5,324 bases of DNA from Oxalobacteraceae bacterium UBA7693 (GCA_002482715.1 DLGN01000233.1:1-5324); one strand, 5' to 3'. Counted from the stretch's first letter, positions 1 to 5,324 are shown. Notes: generated by a model from the sequence alone, not told the origin. Translations and numbers: made by a program.

Positions 1-884
1 GGCGCGGCGCCGAGCTGTACCGCGCCGAGTCCAGGAACATGGAGACCATCAAGAAGTTCGGCCATGGCACGCCGGATGACTGGATGGAGCGCAATGTGTA
101 CACGCGTTTTAGCTGGCAAGGTGTGGCCTTGATGTTAGTGATCAATTTTATGTTGTTCGGCGTAATTGGCATTACCGTGTGGGCGGTACAGATGATGTGG
201 ATTCCTGTGACTGCCGCTGGCATTATCAATGGTATCGGACACTACTGGGGGTATCGCAATTATGAGTGTGCAGATGCCGCGACGAATATTGTGCCTTGGG
301 GTATTTTGATTGGTGGCGAAGAGCTACACAATAATCACCACACGTTTGGTACTTCAGCAAAGTTGTCGTCGAAATGGTATGAATTCGATATCGGTTGGGG
401 CTATATCCGCACTTTGGAAATCATAGGTTTGGCGAAAGTAAAAAAAGTAGCACCTCAGCCAAAATTTGAAGCGCCAAAAATGGTTGTGGATGTAGAAACT
501 TTACAAGCGGTCATTGCGAATCGCTATGATGTGATGGCGAAATATGCCAAGTCACTCAAAAAAACCTGGCGCGCAGAATTGCAGCAATTACGTGAGAATG
601 CAAAGTTAGAAAAGAGTTTTTTAAAAGCCGCGAAGAAGAGTTTGCAACGAGAACCAGCAAAGTTAGAAGCGCCACAGCAACAGCAATTAGTGGAGTTGTT
701 TGCGCATAGCGCTGCGTTAAAAACGATGCATGATATGCGGGTGGAATTGAATGCGATTTGGGAACGATCAAGTGCAACGCGTGAACAATTAGTCGCGCAA
801 TTGCAAGACTGGTGTCAGCGTGCAGAAGCGTCTGGAATCAAGACTTTGCAAGAGTTTTCATTGCGTTTAAGAAGTTACGCTTAA
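1..884 (+). CDS. Membrane fatty acid (acyl-CoA/acyl-lipid Delta9-type) desaturase, 5'-truncated by the window edge
   Basis: The reading frame is open from base 3 to the TAA at 882-884, so the gene begins outside the window and the ATG at 39 is probably internal. Residues here count from that ATG. The family uses a di-iron centre in the membrane to place a double bond in a saturated acyl chain. Visible iron-ligand motifs are NGIGH (N64, H68), matching the NxxxH motif of stearoyl-CoA desaturases, and the last histidine box HNNHH (H97, H100, H101). The earlier HxxxxH and HxxHH boxes must lie upstream. Hydrophobic segments at about 27-50 and 51-66 fit the final membrane hairpin. After the catalytic part (to about 143) comes a charged, helical extension of about 135 residues. 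Relatives are about 400 residues long as I recall them, so roughly a quarter is missing. The first ~110 bp are strikingly GC-rich. The family call is firm; the exact substrate (acyl-CoA or phospholipid acyl chain) cannot be read. Confidence 0.9.
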   Translation, partial: RGAELYRAESRNMETIKKFGHGTPDDWMERNVYTRFSWQGVALMLVINFMLFGVIGITVWAVQMMWIPVTAAGIINGIGHYWGYRNYECADAATNIVPWGILIGGEELHNNHHTFGTSAKLSSKWYEFDIGWGYIRTLEIIGLAKVKKVAPQPKFEAPKMVVDVETLQAVIANRYDVMAKYAKSLKKTWRAELQQLRENAKLEKSFLKAAKKSLQREPAKLEAPQQQQLVELFAHSAALKTMHDMRVELNAIWERSSATREQLVAQLQDWCQRAEASGIKTLQEFSLRLRSYA

Positions 885-898
885 GTATTTGATGGTTA

Positions 899-926
899 AA
901 AAAATGGCGCTGCGGCGCCATTTTTT
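899..926 (+). terminator. Rho-independent terminator of the desaturase gene
   Basis: A perfect 12-bp stem (899-910 with 915-926) closes a TGCG tetraloop. The GC-rich core tggcgc/gcgcca is flanked by an A run that pairs with a run of six T. It starts 14 bp after the desaturase stop. The A run gives a T run on the other strand too, so it could also stop minus-strand read-through. Confidence 0.9.
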
Positions 927-1126
927 ACGTCTAGATTTTTGCTAGTGCTAATTTTTTTAAGTGCATCTCTAGAAAACTAAACTTCGTCTTGATGCATCGG
1001 TATGAGAAAAATTGCATCCCTCACATATGAAGTATATGCAGCAGGTTAAAATTTTTCTGGCTTTTAGTCTGACCTGGCGCTTTGAATTTTTAGAGCTACT
1101 CTTAAAACATCCAATTGAATGGCGAA
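927..1126. other. AT-rich intergenic gap between two terminators, no gene recognised
   Basis: The whole gene-free stretch runs from 885 to 1187. Besides the two terminators it holds about 200 bp with no protein-like frame and no tRNA-like fold. TGCATC occurs three times (962-967, 993-998, 1013-1018), and the middle copy lies inside the 8-bp palindrome GATGCATC (991-998). A very weak plus-strand promoter-like pair (TTGCAT at 1012, 17-bp spacer, TATGCA at 1035) is within chance expectation. I see no convincing function. Confidence 0.5.
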
Positions 1127-1154
1127 AAAAAACCTGCAAATTTGCAGGTTTTTT
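1127..1154 (-). terminator. Rho-independent terminator of the rpmB-rpmG operon
   Basis: A perfect 28-bp palindrome is centred at 1140/1141. The core is CCTGCA/TGCAGG around an AATT loop, with A and T arms. Read on the minus strand it ends in a run of eight T (complement of 1125-1132) and lies 33 bp beyond the rpmG stop, where an operon terminator is expected. Read on the plus strand it also ends in six T, so it can act in both directions. Confidence 0.9.
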
Positions 1155-1187
1155 AGACATTCTACTGAAGCGAAAATCGCGTAAAGA

Positions 1188-1355
1188 TTACTTGATTTTT
1201 GTTTCTTTGTAGATAACGTGCTTACGTGCCTTTGGATCAAATTTCATGATCTCCATTTTTTCAGGCATCGTACGTTTGTTTTTTGATGTCGTGTAGAAGT
1301 GACCTGTACCAGCAGTCGATTCTAATTTGATTTTGTCGCGACCAGATTTAGCCAT
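1188..1355 (-). CDS. rpmG: 50S ribosomal protein L33, 55 aa
   Basis: L33 is a small basic protein of the large ribosomal subunit, near the E site. The 55-residue product runs from MAKSGRDKIKLESTAGTG to the C-terminal HVIYKETKIK and matches the bacterial L33 family along its whole length, including the central FYTT-SKNKR segment and the MPEKMEIMKFDPKARKH region. It has no cysteines, so it is the zinc-independent (C-) form. The ATG at 1355 is preceded by AGGAAA (complement of 1361-1366) at 5-nt spacing. It follows rpmB by 26 nt and is surely cotranscribed with it; the operon ends at the hairpin at 1127-1154. Confidence 0.97.
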   Translation of the reverse strand: MAKSGRDKIKLESTAGTGHFYTTSKNKRTMPEKMEIMKFDPKARKHVIYKETKIK

Positions 1356-1381
1356 GATATTTTCCTAAAAATAGTTTCTGC

Positions 1382-1618
1382 TTAAACTTTTTCGCCGCGA
1401 GCACGCATGTCAACCAAAACGGCATCGATACCGATTTTGTCAACTACACGCAAACCTGCGTTAGACAAACGCAGGGAAACCCAGCGATTTTCTGATTCTA
1501 CGAAAAAGCGACGATTTTGCAGGTTAGGCAAAAAGCGACGTTTAGTTTTGTTGTTCGCATGGGAAACGTTGTTGCCAACCATTGGCCCCTTCCCAGTAAC
1601 TTGGCATACACGCGCCAT
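1382..1618 (-). CDS. rpmB: 50S ribosomal protein L28, 78 aa
   Basis: L28 is a large-subunit ribosomal protein. The 78-residue product begins MARVCQVTGKGPMVGNN, contains TKRRFLPNLQNRRFFVES and ends in VDMRARGEKV, colinear with E. coli L28, also 78 residues. Only one N-terminal cysteine (C5) is present, so this is not the zinc-ribbon form with paired CxxC motifs. The frame stays open upstream to an ATG at 1687, but the start at 1618 is chosen because the family begins there and a strong Shine-Dalgarno sequence, AAGGAG (complement of 1625-1630), lies 6 nt upstream. It is first in the rpmB-rpmG operon, behind the promoter at 1659-1687. Confidence 0.97.
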   Translation of the reverse strand: MARVCQVTGKGPMVGNNVSHANNKTKRRFLPNLQNRRFFVESENRWVSLRLSNAGLRVVDKIGIDAVLVDMRARGEKV

Positions 1619-1658
1619 GTTTAGCTCCTTAATGATTTCCGAAATTGGAAAAAATGAG

Positions 1659-1687
1659 AGTATAGCCAAAAAACTTCGAAATATCAA
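1659..1687 (-). promoter_or_regulatory. Sigma70-type promoter of rpmB-rpmG
   Basis: On the minus strand the -35 is TTGATA (complement of 1682-1687) and the -10 is TATACT (complement of 1659-1664), separated by exactly 17 bp. That gives 5 of 6 consensus matches in each box. Transcription would start about 7 bases further on, near 1652, giving a leader of roughly 35 nt before the rpmB start. This lets the ribosomal genes be expressed apart from radC, which lies upstream in the same direction with no clear terminator in between. Confidence 0.8.
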
Positions 1688-1759
1688 CGACTTGTGAAAA
1701 ACAATTGTGTCTTTTTTGGTTTAATGGATTTAACAATTTGATTTCTACCTATGAAGAAC

Positions 1760-2434
1760 TCAAATTTGACCATTTTCCGCAAATGAGTACACCGTGTTAC
1801 TGGCAACAATAAAATGATCTAGCACACGTATATCGACCAGCGATAAGGCAGATTTCAGGGTTTGTGTCAGGCTTAAATCTGCTTGGCTAGGCTCTGCTGA
1901 GCCGGATGGGTGGTTGTGCGCCAAGATGATGCTGGCGGCATTGTGTGCCAGTGCACTTTTGACGACTTCGCGTGGATAAACGCTGGCGTGACTTAAACTT
2001 CCTCTGGATAGCTCTTGAGCGATGAGCAGACGGTTTTTAACATCCAAGAATAAAACTGTAAAAGATTCATATTGCTTGTTGCCGATTTGTAGCTGCAGAT
2101 ATTGCTTTACCGCTTGTGGAGAAGACAGAGAGGAGTTGGTTTGTAACTCTTCTGAAATTGAGCGTTTTGCCAGTTCCAAAACCGCTTGTAGCTGTGCATA
2201 TTTAGCGCTTCCTAAGCCGTGTACTTTCGCAAATTCACTAAGATTGGCACCAAATAATGCGCGCAAAGAACCAAATTGAGTGAGCATATCTCGACCAAGA
2301 TCGACCGCACTTTTTCCTTTGACACCTACACGTAAAAAAACTGAGAGTAATTCAGCATCCGATAAAGCGGGGGCACCGTGTCTGATTAGTCGTTCGCGTG
2401 GACGTTGTTCTTCTGGCCAGTGATTGATTCCCAT
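1760..2434 (-). CDS. radC: RadC family JAB1/MPN (JAMM) domain protein, 224 aa
   Basis: RadC proteins (UPF0758) have an N-terminal helix-hairpin-helix region and a C-terminal JAMM metal-binding domain. The original link to DNA repair is disputed and the enzymatic activity is not established. Here the N-terminal part contains HWPEEQRPRERL (5-16) and an HhH-like VHGLGSAKYAQL (71-82). The JAMM motif is intact: E141, then AHNHPSGSAEPSQAD with H173, H175, S183 and D186. Length 224 is normal for the family. The frame stays open for 51 more codons to 2587, but the ATG at 2434 is preferred because it gives the family N-terminus MGINHWP and has AAAGGTGAG upstream (complement of 2442-2450) at 7-nt spacing. 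It is codirectional with rpmB-rpmG, as in E. coli, but 141 bp from rpmB, which has its own promoter. Confidence 0.95.
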   Translation of the reverse strand: MGINHWPEEQRPRERLIRHGAPALSDAELLSVFLRVGVKGKSAVDLGRDMLTQFGSLRALFGANLSEFAKVHGLGSAKYAQLQAVLELAKRSISEELQTNSSLSSPQAVKQYLQLQIGNKQYESFTVLFLDVKNRLLIAQELSRGSLSHASVYPREVVKSALAHNAASIILAHNHPSGSAEPSQADLSLTQTLKSALSLVDIRVLDHFIVASNTVYSFAENGQI

Positions 2435-2555
2435 CGTATTTCTCACCTTTCCTTGGTTGCGGGCAAAGCATTTCCATCTGGACTGCCTTACAATAGCGCT
2501 TTGCATTGAAATGCATTCGATTAAAACTAAGTCTGAGTTAAGTTGAAAATATATT
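2435..2555. promoter_or_regulatory. Divergent promoter region between radC and fkpB
   Basis: These 121 bp must hold the promoters of radC (leftward) and fkpB-ispH (rightward). For radC a fair candidate is TTTTCA (complement of 2544-2549), an 18-bp spacer and TTTAAT (complement of 2520-2525), matching consensus at 4 and 5 of 6 positions. For fkpB the best -10 is TACAAT at 2489-2494, without a good -35. Two inverted repeats are present: GCAAAGC (2463-2469) with GCTTTGC (2498-2504), and TGCAT (2502-2506) with ATGCA (2511-2515). The presence of promoters follows from the gene layout; the boxes named are inference. Confidence 0.5.
2442..2450 (-). promoter_or_regulatory. Ribosome binding site that fixes the radC start
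   Basis: AAAGGTGAG on the minus strand lies 7 nt before the ATG at 2434. It pairs well with the 16S tail. The longer open frame beginning at 2587 would put its start inside fkpB on the opposite strand, so the downstream ATG is the real start. Confidence 0.75.
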
Positions 2556-3011
2556 ATGTCTGAAAAGTCTATACTTGTCGTTAACAATGGTGCATATTTA
2601 ACTTTGCATTACCGTCTTGCCACATTGGATGGCGAAGATATTATTTCGACTTTTCACGAAAGTCCGGCAACTTTGCTGTTAGGGCAGGGGCAATTAGCAC
2701 CGAGTCTCGAAGATGCATTATTGGGACTGGAAGAAGGTTCTCACACGACTCAGGAGTTGGCACCTGAGCAGGCATTTGGCTTGCGTAATCCTGATTTGAT
2801 TCAGCGCGTCTCTCTCAAAACGCTGCGTGAGAATTCAGCTTTTGGTGAAGAATTTAAAGTTGGTGATTTGATTGATTTCTCAGCGCCATCTGGTGGTAAG
2901 TTTGCAGGAGTTATTCAGGAGCTAGATGAAGAGTCGGCTTTATTTGATTTTAATCATCCGCTAGCAGGGCAACGCGTGCTGTTCGAAACTAAAATTATCG
3001 GCATTTTGTGA
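2556..3011 (+). CDS. fkpB: FKBP-type peptidyl-prolyl cis-trans isomerase, SlpA/FkpB type, 151 aa
   Basis: This is a cytoplasmic peptidyl-prolyl isomerase and chaperone of the SlyD/SlpA group. An FKBP fold is interrupted by an IF (insert-in-flap) chaperone domain. FKBP strands are seen at LTLHYRLATLDGEDI (15-29) and in the GQGQLAPSLEDALLGLEEG segment (43-61). The AFG turn at 73-75 leads into the IF domain, about 75-125. The fold returns with DFNHPLAGQRVLFETKIIGI (131-150), a hallmark of the group. No signal peptide and no SlyD-like histidine-rich tail are present, which favours SlpA/FkpB over SlyD. Length is normal (E. coli FkpB is about 149). The ATG at 2556 fits the family start, but the bases before it are AT-rich and show no clear Shine-Dalgarno sequence. 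Its stop overlaps a possible GTG start of ispH, so the two are translationally linked or nearly so. fkpB next to ispH is a conserved proteobacterial pair. Confidence 0.95.
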   Translation: MSEKSILVVNNGAYLTLHYRLATLDGEDIISTFHESPATLLLGQGQLAPSLEDALLGLEEGSHTTQELAPEQAFGLRNPDLIQRVSLKTLRENSAFGEEFKVGDLIDFSAPSGGKFAGVIQELDEESALFDFNHPLAGQRVLFETKIIGIL

Positions 3012-3019
3012 GTCAAGCC

Positions 3020-3970
3020 ATGAGTGAATTTAATCAAGAAATTTTATTGGCGCAACCGCGCGGTTTTTGTGCTGGTGTTGATCGTGCTATCGATATCGTG
3101 GAACTCGCTTTAGCGCAGTTTGGTGCGCCGATTTATGTGCGACATGAGATCGTACACAACGCTTATGTGGTGAATGATCTGCGTCAAAAAGGCGCAATTT
3201 TCATTGAAGAATTAGATGATGTTCCTGCTGGAAATACCTTAATTTTCTCGGCGCATGGTGTATCGCAAGCGATCCGGGAAGATGCCGAAAAGCGTGGTTT
3301 GAAAATATTTGATGCGACTTGTCCACTGGTCACAAAGGTGCATATAGAAGTATCGAAGATGCGCAAAGAGGGCCGTGAAATTATCATGATCGGTCATCAA
3401 GGGCATCCAGAAGTAGAAGGGACGATGGGGCAGAGTGAAGGTGGCATGTACTTGGTAGAGACGGTGGAAGATGTTGCGAATCTCAAGGTAACTGATCCCG
3501 CTTTGCTTGCCTATGTATCACAGACAACCTTGTCGGTGGACGATACGGCGGATATTATCGCGGCGCTGAAAGCAAAGTTTCCTTTGATTGCCGAACCGAA
3601 GAAGGGTGATATTTGTTATGCAACCACCAATCGACAAGCCGCAGTCAAATTTATGGCACCGCAAGTTGATTTGGTGATTGTGGTGGGCAGTAAAAACAGT
3701 TCTAACTCCAATCGTCTGCGTGAAGTTGCAGAGAAAATGGGAACCACGGCTTACATGGTTGATAAAGCTGAGGACATTGATCCACATTGGCTAGAAAATT
3801 GTGTGCGTGTGGGCGTGACTGCGGGGGCTTCAGCGCCTGAAATTCTAGTCAATCAGGTGATTGACCAACTCAAAGTGTTCGGTGTGAAAAGTGTGCGTGC
3901 ATTAGCGGGTGAGGAAGAACATGTCACTTTCCCTTTACCTAAGGGATTAAGCCAGGCAGTGAAGGTTTAG
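3020..3970 (+). CDS. ispH: 4-hydroxy-3-methylbut-2-enyl diphosphate reductase (IspH/LytB), 316 aa
   Basis: IspH is the last enzyme of the MEP pathway. It reductively dehydroxylates HMBPP to a mixture of IPP and DMAPP using an iron-sulfur cluster, in the cytoplasm. The three cluster cysteines are present: C17 (QPRGFCAGVDRAI), C101 (DATCPLVTKVH) and C199 (GDICYATTNRQAAV). Substrate-binding residues are also present: H46 (EIVHN), H79 (SAHGVS), H129 and E131 (GHPEVEGTMG), S227-S228-N229 (GSKNSSNSNRL) and S271 (TAGASAPE). The length of 316 equals E. coli IspH. The ATG at 3020 has a weak GTGAG 7 nt upstream. An in-frame GTG at 3008 would add four residues and overlap the fkpB stop as GTGA; I cannot exclude it. 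It is second in the fkpB-ispH operon and likely essential, and a hairpin follows at 3976-4010. Confidence 0.97.
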   Translation: MSEFNQEILLAQPRGFCAGVDRAIDIVELALAQFGAPIYVRHEIVHNAYVVNDLRQKGAIFIEELDDVPAGNTLIFSAHGVSQAIREDAEKRGLKIFDATCPLVTKVHIEVSKMRKEGREIIMIGHQGHPEVEGTMGQSEGGMYLVETVEDVANLKVTDPALLAYVSQTTLSVDDTADIIAALKAKFPLIAEPKKGDICYATTNRQAAVKFMAPQVDLVIVVGSKNSSNSNRLREVAEKMGTTAYMVDKAEDIDPHWLENCVRVGVTAGASAPEILVNQVIDQLKVFGVKSVRALAGEEEHVTFPLPKGLSQAVKV

Positions 3971-3975
3971 GGGAA

Positions 3976-4010
3976 AAATCGCCCCGATTTTGATATGATC
4001 AGGGCGATTT
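3976..4010. terminator. Hairpin between convergent ispH and ycaQ, probable bidirectional terminator
   Basis: A 9-bp perfect stem, AAATCGCCC (3976-3984) with GGGCGATTT (4002-4010), encloses a 17-nt loop. It begins 5 bp after the ispH stop. On the plus strand the T tract is short (TTT, then GCTT). On the minus strand it continues to five T (complement of 3974-3978), so it is better formed for ycaQ, which ends 52 bp away. The long loop lowers confidence. Confidence 0.65.
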
Positions 4011-4062
4011 GCTTAATTCTACTTCGATGCTTATTGATCACTCTAGGAAAGTCGTGACCGCG

Positions 4063-5277
4063 CTATTCTAAAATAACTTGCAGTGCTGATTTCAAATCCT
4101 GATTGTCGCAGCGTTGAATTTGGACTTGCGGTGTTTTATGCCAGTTCGCAAATGCTTGTAGGGTTTTCGCTAAATCCTTCGCCATTGCATCGCTAAAAGA
4201 AACACCATTTTCAAGATGCAGTGCTTTTATTTCCATGACACCTTCTTTTCTGTGCGCCTTTGCATCGACGCGCCCGATTAATTTGCCACGCCGTAAAATC
4301 GGCAAGGTAAAGTAGCCATACTGACGTTTTGCTTCGGGGGTGTAGCACTCAAGTCGATATTCAAAATCGAATAATTCTGAAGCACGTTTTCTATCCCATA
4401 CGACAGGGTCGAATGGCGACAACAGGCAAGTGTGGGTGGCGCGTAATTGACCAGCAAGCGCTTGGTTAATGAGGCCTTGATGTTCTGGATGAAAGTAAGC
4501 AGGTTCATCCCATCCTTCAACCGCGACTTTTTGTAATAGGCCTTGTTCAAACAAGTTTTCAGCATGAATAGGATGCGCTAATTTCTTCATACGGAAATAG
4601 TCGGCAATCCAACTAGCTTTGCAAATGCCCAAAGCCTTAACTGCATCCAGTACCTGCAAGCGCTGGTCATCTAAGAAATTGCCAAGATCACGTTTGTCAT
4701 TCCATGTTGGGTGAACGCGTTCCGTTAAATCATAGACACGATGAAATTTTTGACGGCGTGCCACCATCACTTTGCCGGTCGTGAATAGCACTTCTAACGA
4801 GCGCTTTTCTGGCTTCCATTCCCACCAGCCGCCAGATTTACCATCGGTGCGCTCAAAATCAGCAGATCGACATGCGCCGAATTCTTTAATGTGCTTGAGA
4901 ATTTGTTTCACTTGGCTGGCGTTTTCGCGTAACCAAGTTTGATTGAATTTCCATCCCATCGACTCTGGGTTGAGCATTTGATGCCGATAGCGGCCGAAGC
5001 TTTCTATCGGCAGAAAACAAGCTTCATGTGACCAATATTCGAAAAGTTTTCCTTCTTCCAAATGTTGTTCTAGCCACTCTGCTTGATAGTCACCCAGACG
5101 GCTCCACAGCACCAGATAAGGACTGCGCGCGACCACGCTGATCGTGTCGATCTGCAGCACACCCATATTCTGGATAGACTTGAGCACCGTGTCTTTATCG
5201 GCACGTTGTTTGGGGGGCTGTAATAAGCCTTGGGCGGCTAGATGAATGTTTCTGGCGGCGGTCAGGCTGAGTGGCAT
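4063..5277 (-). CDS. ycaQ: YcaQ/AlkX-type DNA glycosylase (HTH_42, winged-helix family), 404 aa
   Basis: The family (HTH_42; AlkZ and E. coli YcaQ) consists of DNA glycosylases that excise bulky N-alkyl adducts and unhook interstrand crosslinks made by bifunctional alkylators. The protein is colinear with YcaQ, about 410 residues. The N-terminal LTAARNIHLAAQGLL (5-19) is followed by the catalytic motif Q42-I43-D44, the QxD form typical of YcaQ rather than the QxQ form of antibiotic-cluster AlkZ. Then come ARSPYLVLWSRLG (50-62), FEYWSHEACFLP (79-90), and the C-terminal family blocks LLSPFDPVVWDRKR (285-298), FEYRLECYTP (305-314) and GRVDAKAHRK (335-344). The ATG at 5277 matches the family N-terminus, but no Shine-Dalgarno sequence is seen and the frame is open to the window edge. 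No resistance or antibiotic genes flank it, so a general housekeeping repair role is the simplest reading. Confidence 0.9.
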   Translation of the reverse strand: MPLSLTAARNIHLAAQGLLQPPKQRADKDTVLKSIQNMGVLQIDTISVVARSPYLVLWSRLGDYQAEWLEQHLEEGKLFEYWSHEACFLPIESFGRYRHQMLNPESMGWKFNQTWLRENASQVKQILKHIKEFGACRSADFERTDGKSGGWWEWKPEKRSLEVLFTTGKVMVARRQKFHRVYDLTERVHPTWNDKRDLGNFLDDQRLQVLDAVKALGICKASWIADYFRMKKLAHPIHAENLFEQGLLQKVAVEGWDEPAYFHPEHQGLINQALAGQLRATHTCLLSPFDPVVWDRKRASELFDFEYRLECYTPEAKRQYGYFTLPILRRGKLIGRVDAKAHRKEGVMEIKALHLENGVSFSDAMAKDLAKTLQAFANWHKTPQVQIQRCDNQDLKSALQVILE

Positions 5278-5324
5278 GATTTTTTGAATGTAATAAAGTA
5301 AAGCGACAAAGCTTAACCGCAGAG
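5278..5324 (-). other. Leader of ycaQ, cut by the window edge
   Basis: These 47 bp upstream of the glycosylase start are AT-rich next to the ATG and contain no purine-rich ribosome binding site within 15 nt. The glycosylase frame has no stop here, but no ATG, GTG or TTG in that frame is available either. No convincing promoter is seen; it may lie beyond the window. Confidence 0.4.

Noticed and set aside
556..777. Minus-strand 73-codon frame within the desaturase tail
   Set aside because: It is antisense to a frame with clear coding character; its hydrophobic look mirrors the K/E/L-rich helices.
969..1160. 63-codon open frame on the minus strand beyond rpmG
   Set aside because: It begins inside the rpmG terminator, its first residues are simply the translated hairpin, it has no ribosome binding site and no recognisable family.
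1012..1212. 66-codon open frame on the plus strand
   Set aside because: It runs through the terminator palindrome and ends antisense within rpmG. Its composition is unlike a protein and no start signal is seen.
1619..1687. Upstream extension of rpmB to an ATG at 1687
   Set aside because: The extra 23 residues are not part of L28, the extension overlaps the promoter, and the strong binding site points to 1618.
1407..1697. 96-codon plus-strand open frame antisense to rpmB
   Set aside because: It is a shadow of the well-conserved L28 gene, rich in K and R because it mirrors a ribosomal gene, and has no family resemblance.
1695..1750. AT-rich inverted repeat (AATTGT/ACAATT) after radC as a terminator
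   Set aside because: The stem is only about 6 bp with almost no GC, too weak to call even though some T residues follow it.
1760..1769. 10-bp palindrome TCAAATTTGA at the radC stop
   Set aside because: It is short, AT-rich and overlaps coding sequence; palindromes this size are expected by chance.
2435..2587. N-terminal extension of radC by 51 residues
   Set aside because: It would cover the whole divergent promoter gap and the first codons of fkpB. The RadC family N-terminus and a good ribosome binding site lie at 2434.
3184..3787. Minus-strand open frames (3184-3387 and 3518-3787) inside ispH
   Set aside because: They lie antisense to a fully conserved enzyme and show no family features or start signals.
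4278..4565. Second minus-strand open frame within ycaQ
   Set aside because: It is in another frame of the same strand and covered by the conserved C-terminal half of the glycosylase; no frameshift is needed because the main frame is intact.

Overview
This looks like ordinary chromosomal DNA from a betaproteobacterium. Oxalobacteraceae, perhaps an Undibacterium-like genome of moderate GC, is the best guess. The basis is the protein flavour and the gene order rpmG-rpmB-radC facing fkpB-ispH; the genus is inference from memory, not a search. I see no tRNA, rRNA, CRISPR array, insertion sequence or phage gene.

Layout. At the left edge is the 3' three quarters of a membrane acyl-CoA/acyl-lipid desaturase (+ strand). 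It ends in a long helical extension and a strong terminator (899-926). A gene-free gap of about 300 bp follows, holding that terminator and a second one (1127-1154) that serves the genes coming from the other side. On the minus strand, read right to left, are radC (JAMM/MPN-fold protein), rpmB (ribosomal protein L28) and rpmG (L33). A clear sigma70-type promoter lies just upstream of rpmB. Divergent from radC across a 121-bp shared regulatory gap are fkpB/slpA (FKBP-type prolyl isomerase) and ispH (last enzyme of the MEP isoprenoid pathway), which abut or overlap. A hairpin separates ispH from the convergent minus-strand gene for a YcaQ/AlkX-type DNA glycosylase, whose start lies 47 bp from the right edge.

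How the genes fit together. The central block is housekeeping: two large-subunit ribosomal proteins, a quality-control prolyl isomerase and an essential isoprenoid enzyme. The radC-rpmB-rpmG order is shared with E. coli, and fkpB-ispH is likewise a conserved pair. The flanking genes (lipid desaturation and DNA-adduct repair) are transcribed separately.

I did not find a convincing undescribed system. Three points deserve a second look. The first ~110 bp of the desaturase are much richer in GC than the rest. The desaturase carries a ~135-residue C-terminal extension whose last part resembles, to my eye, the C-terminal region of ISL3-type transposases. The gap between radC and fkpB contains nested inverted repeats.
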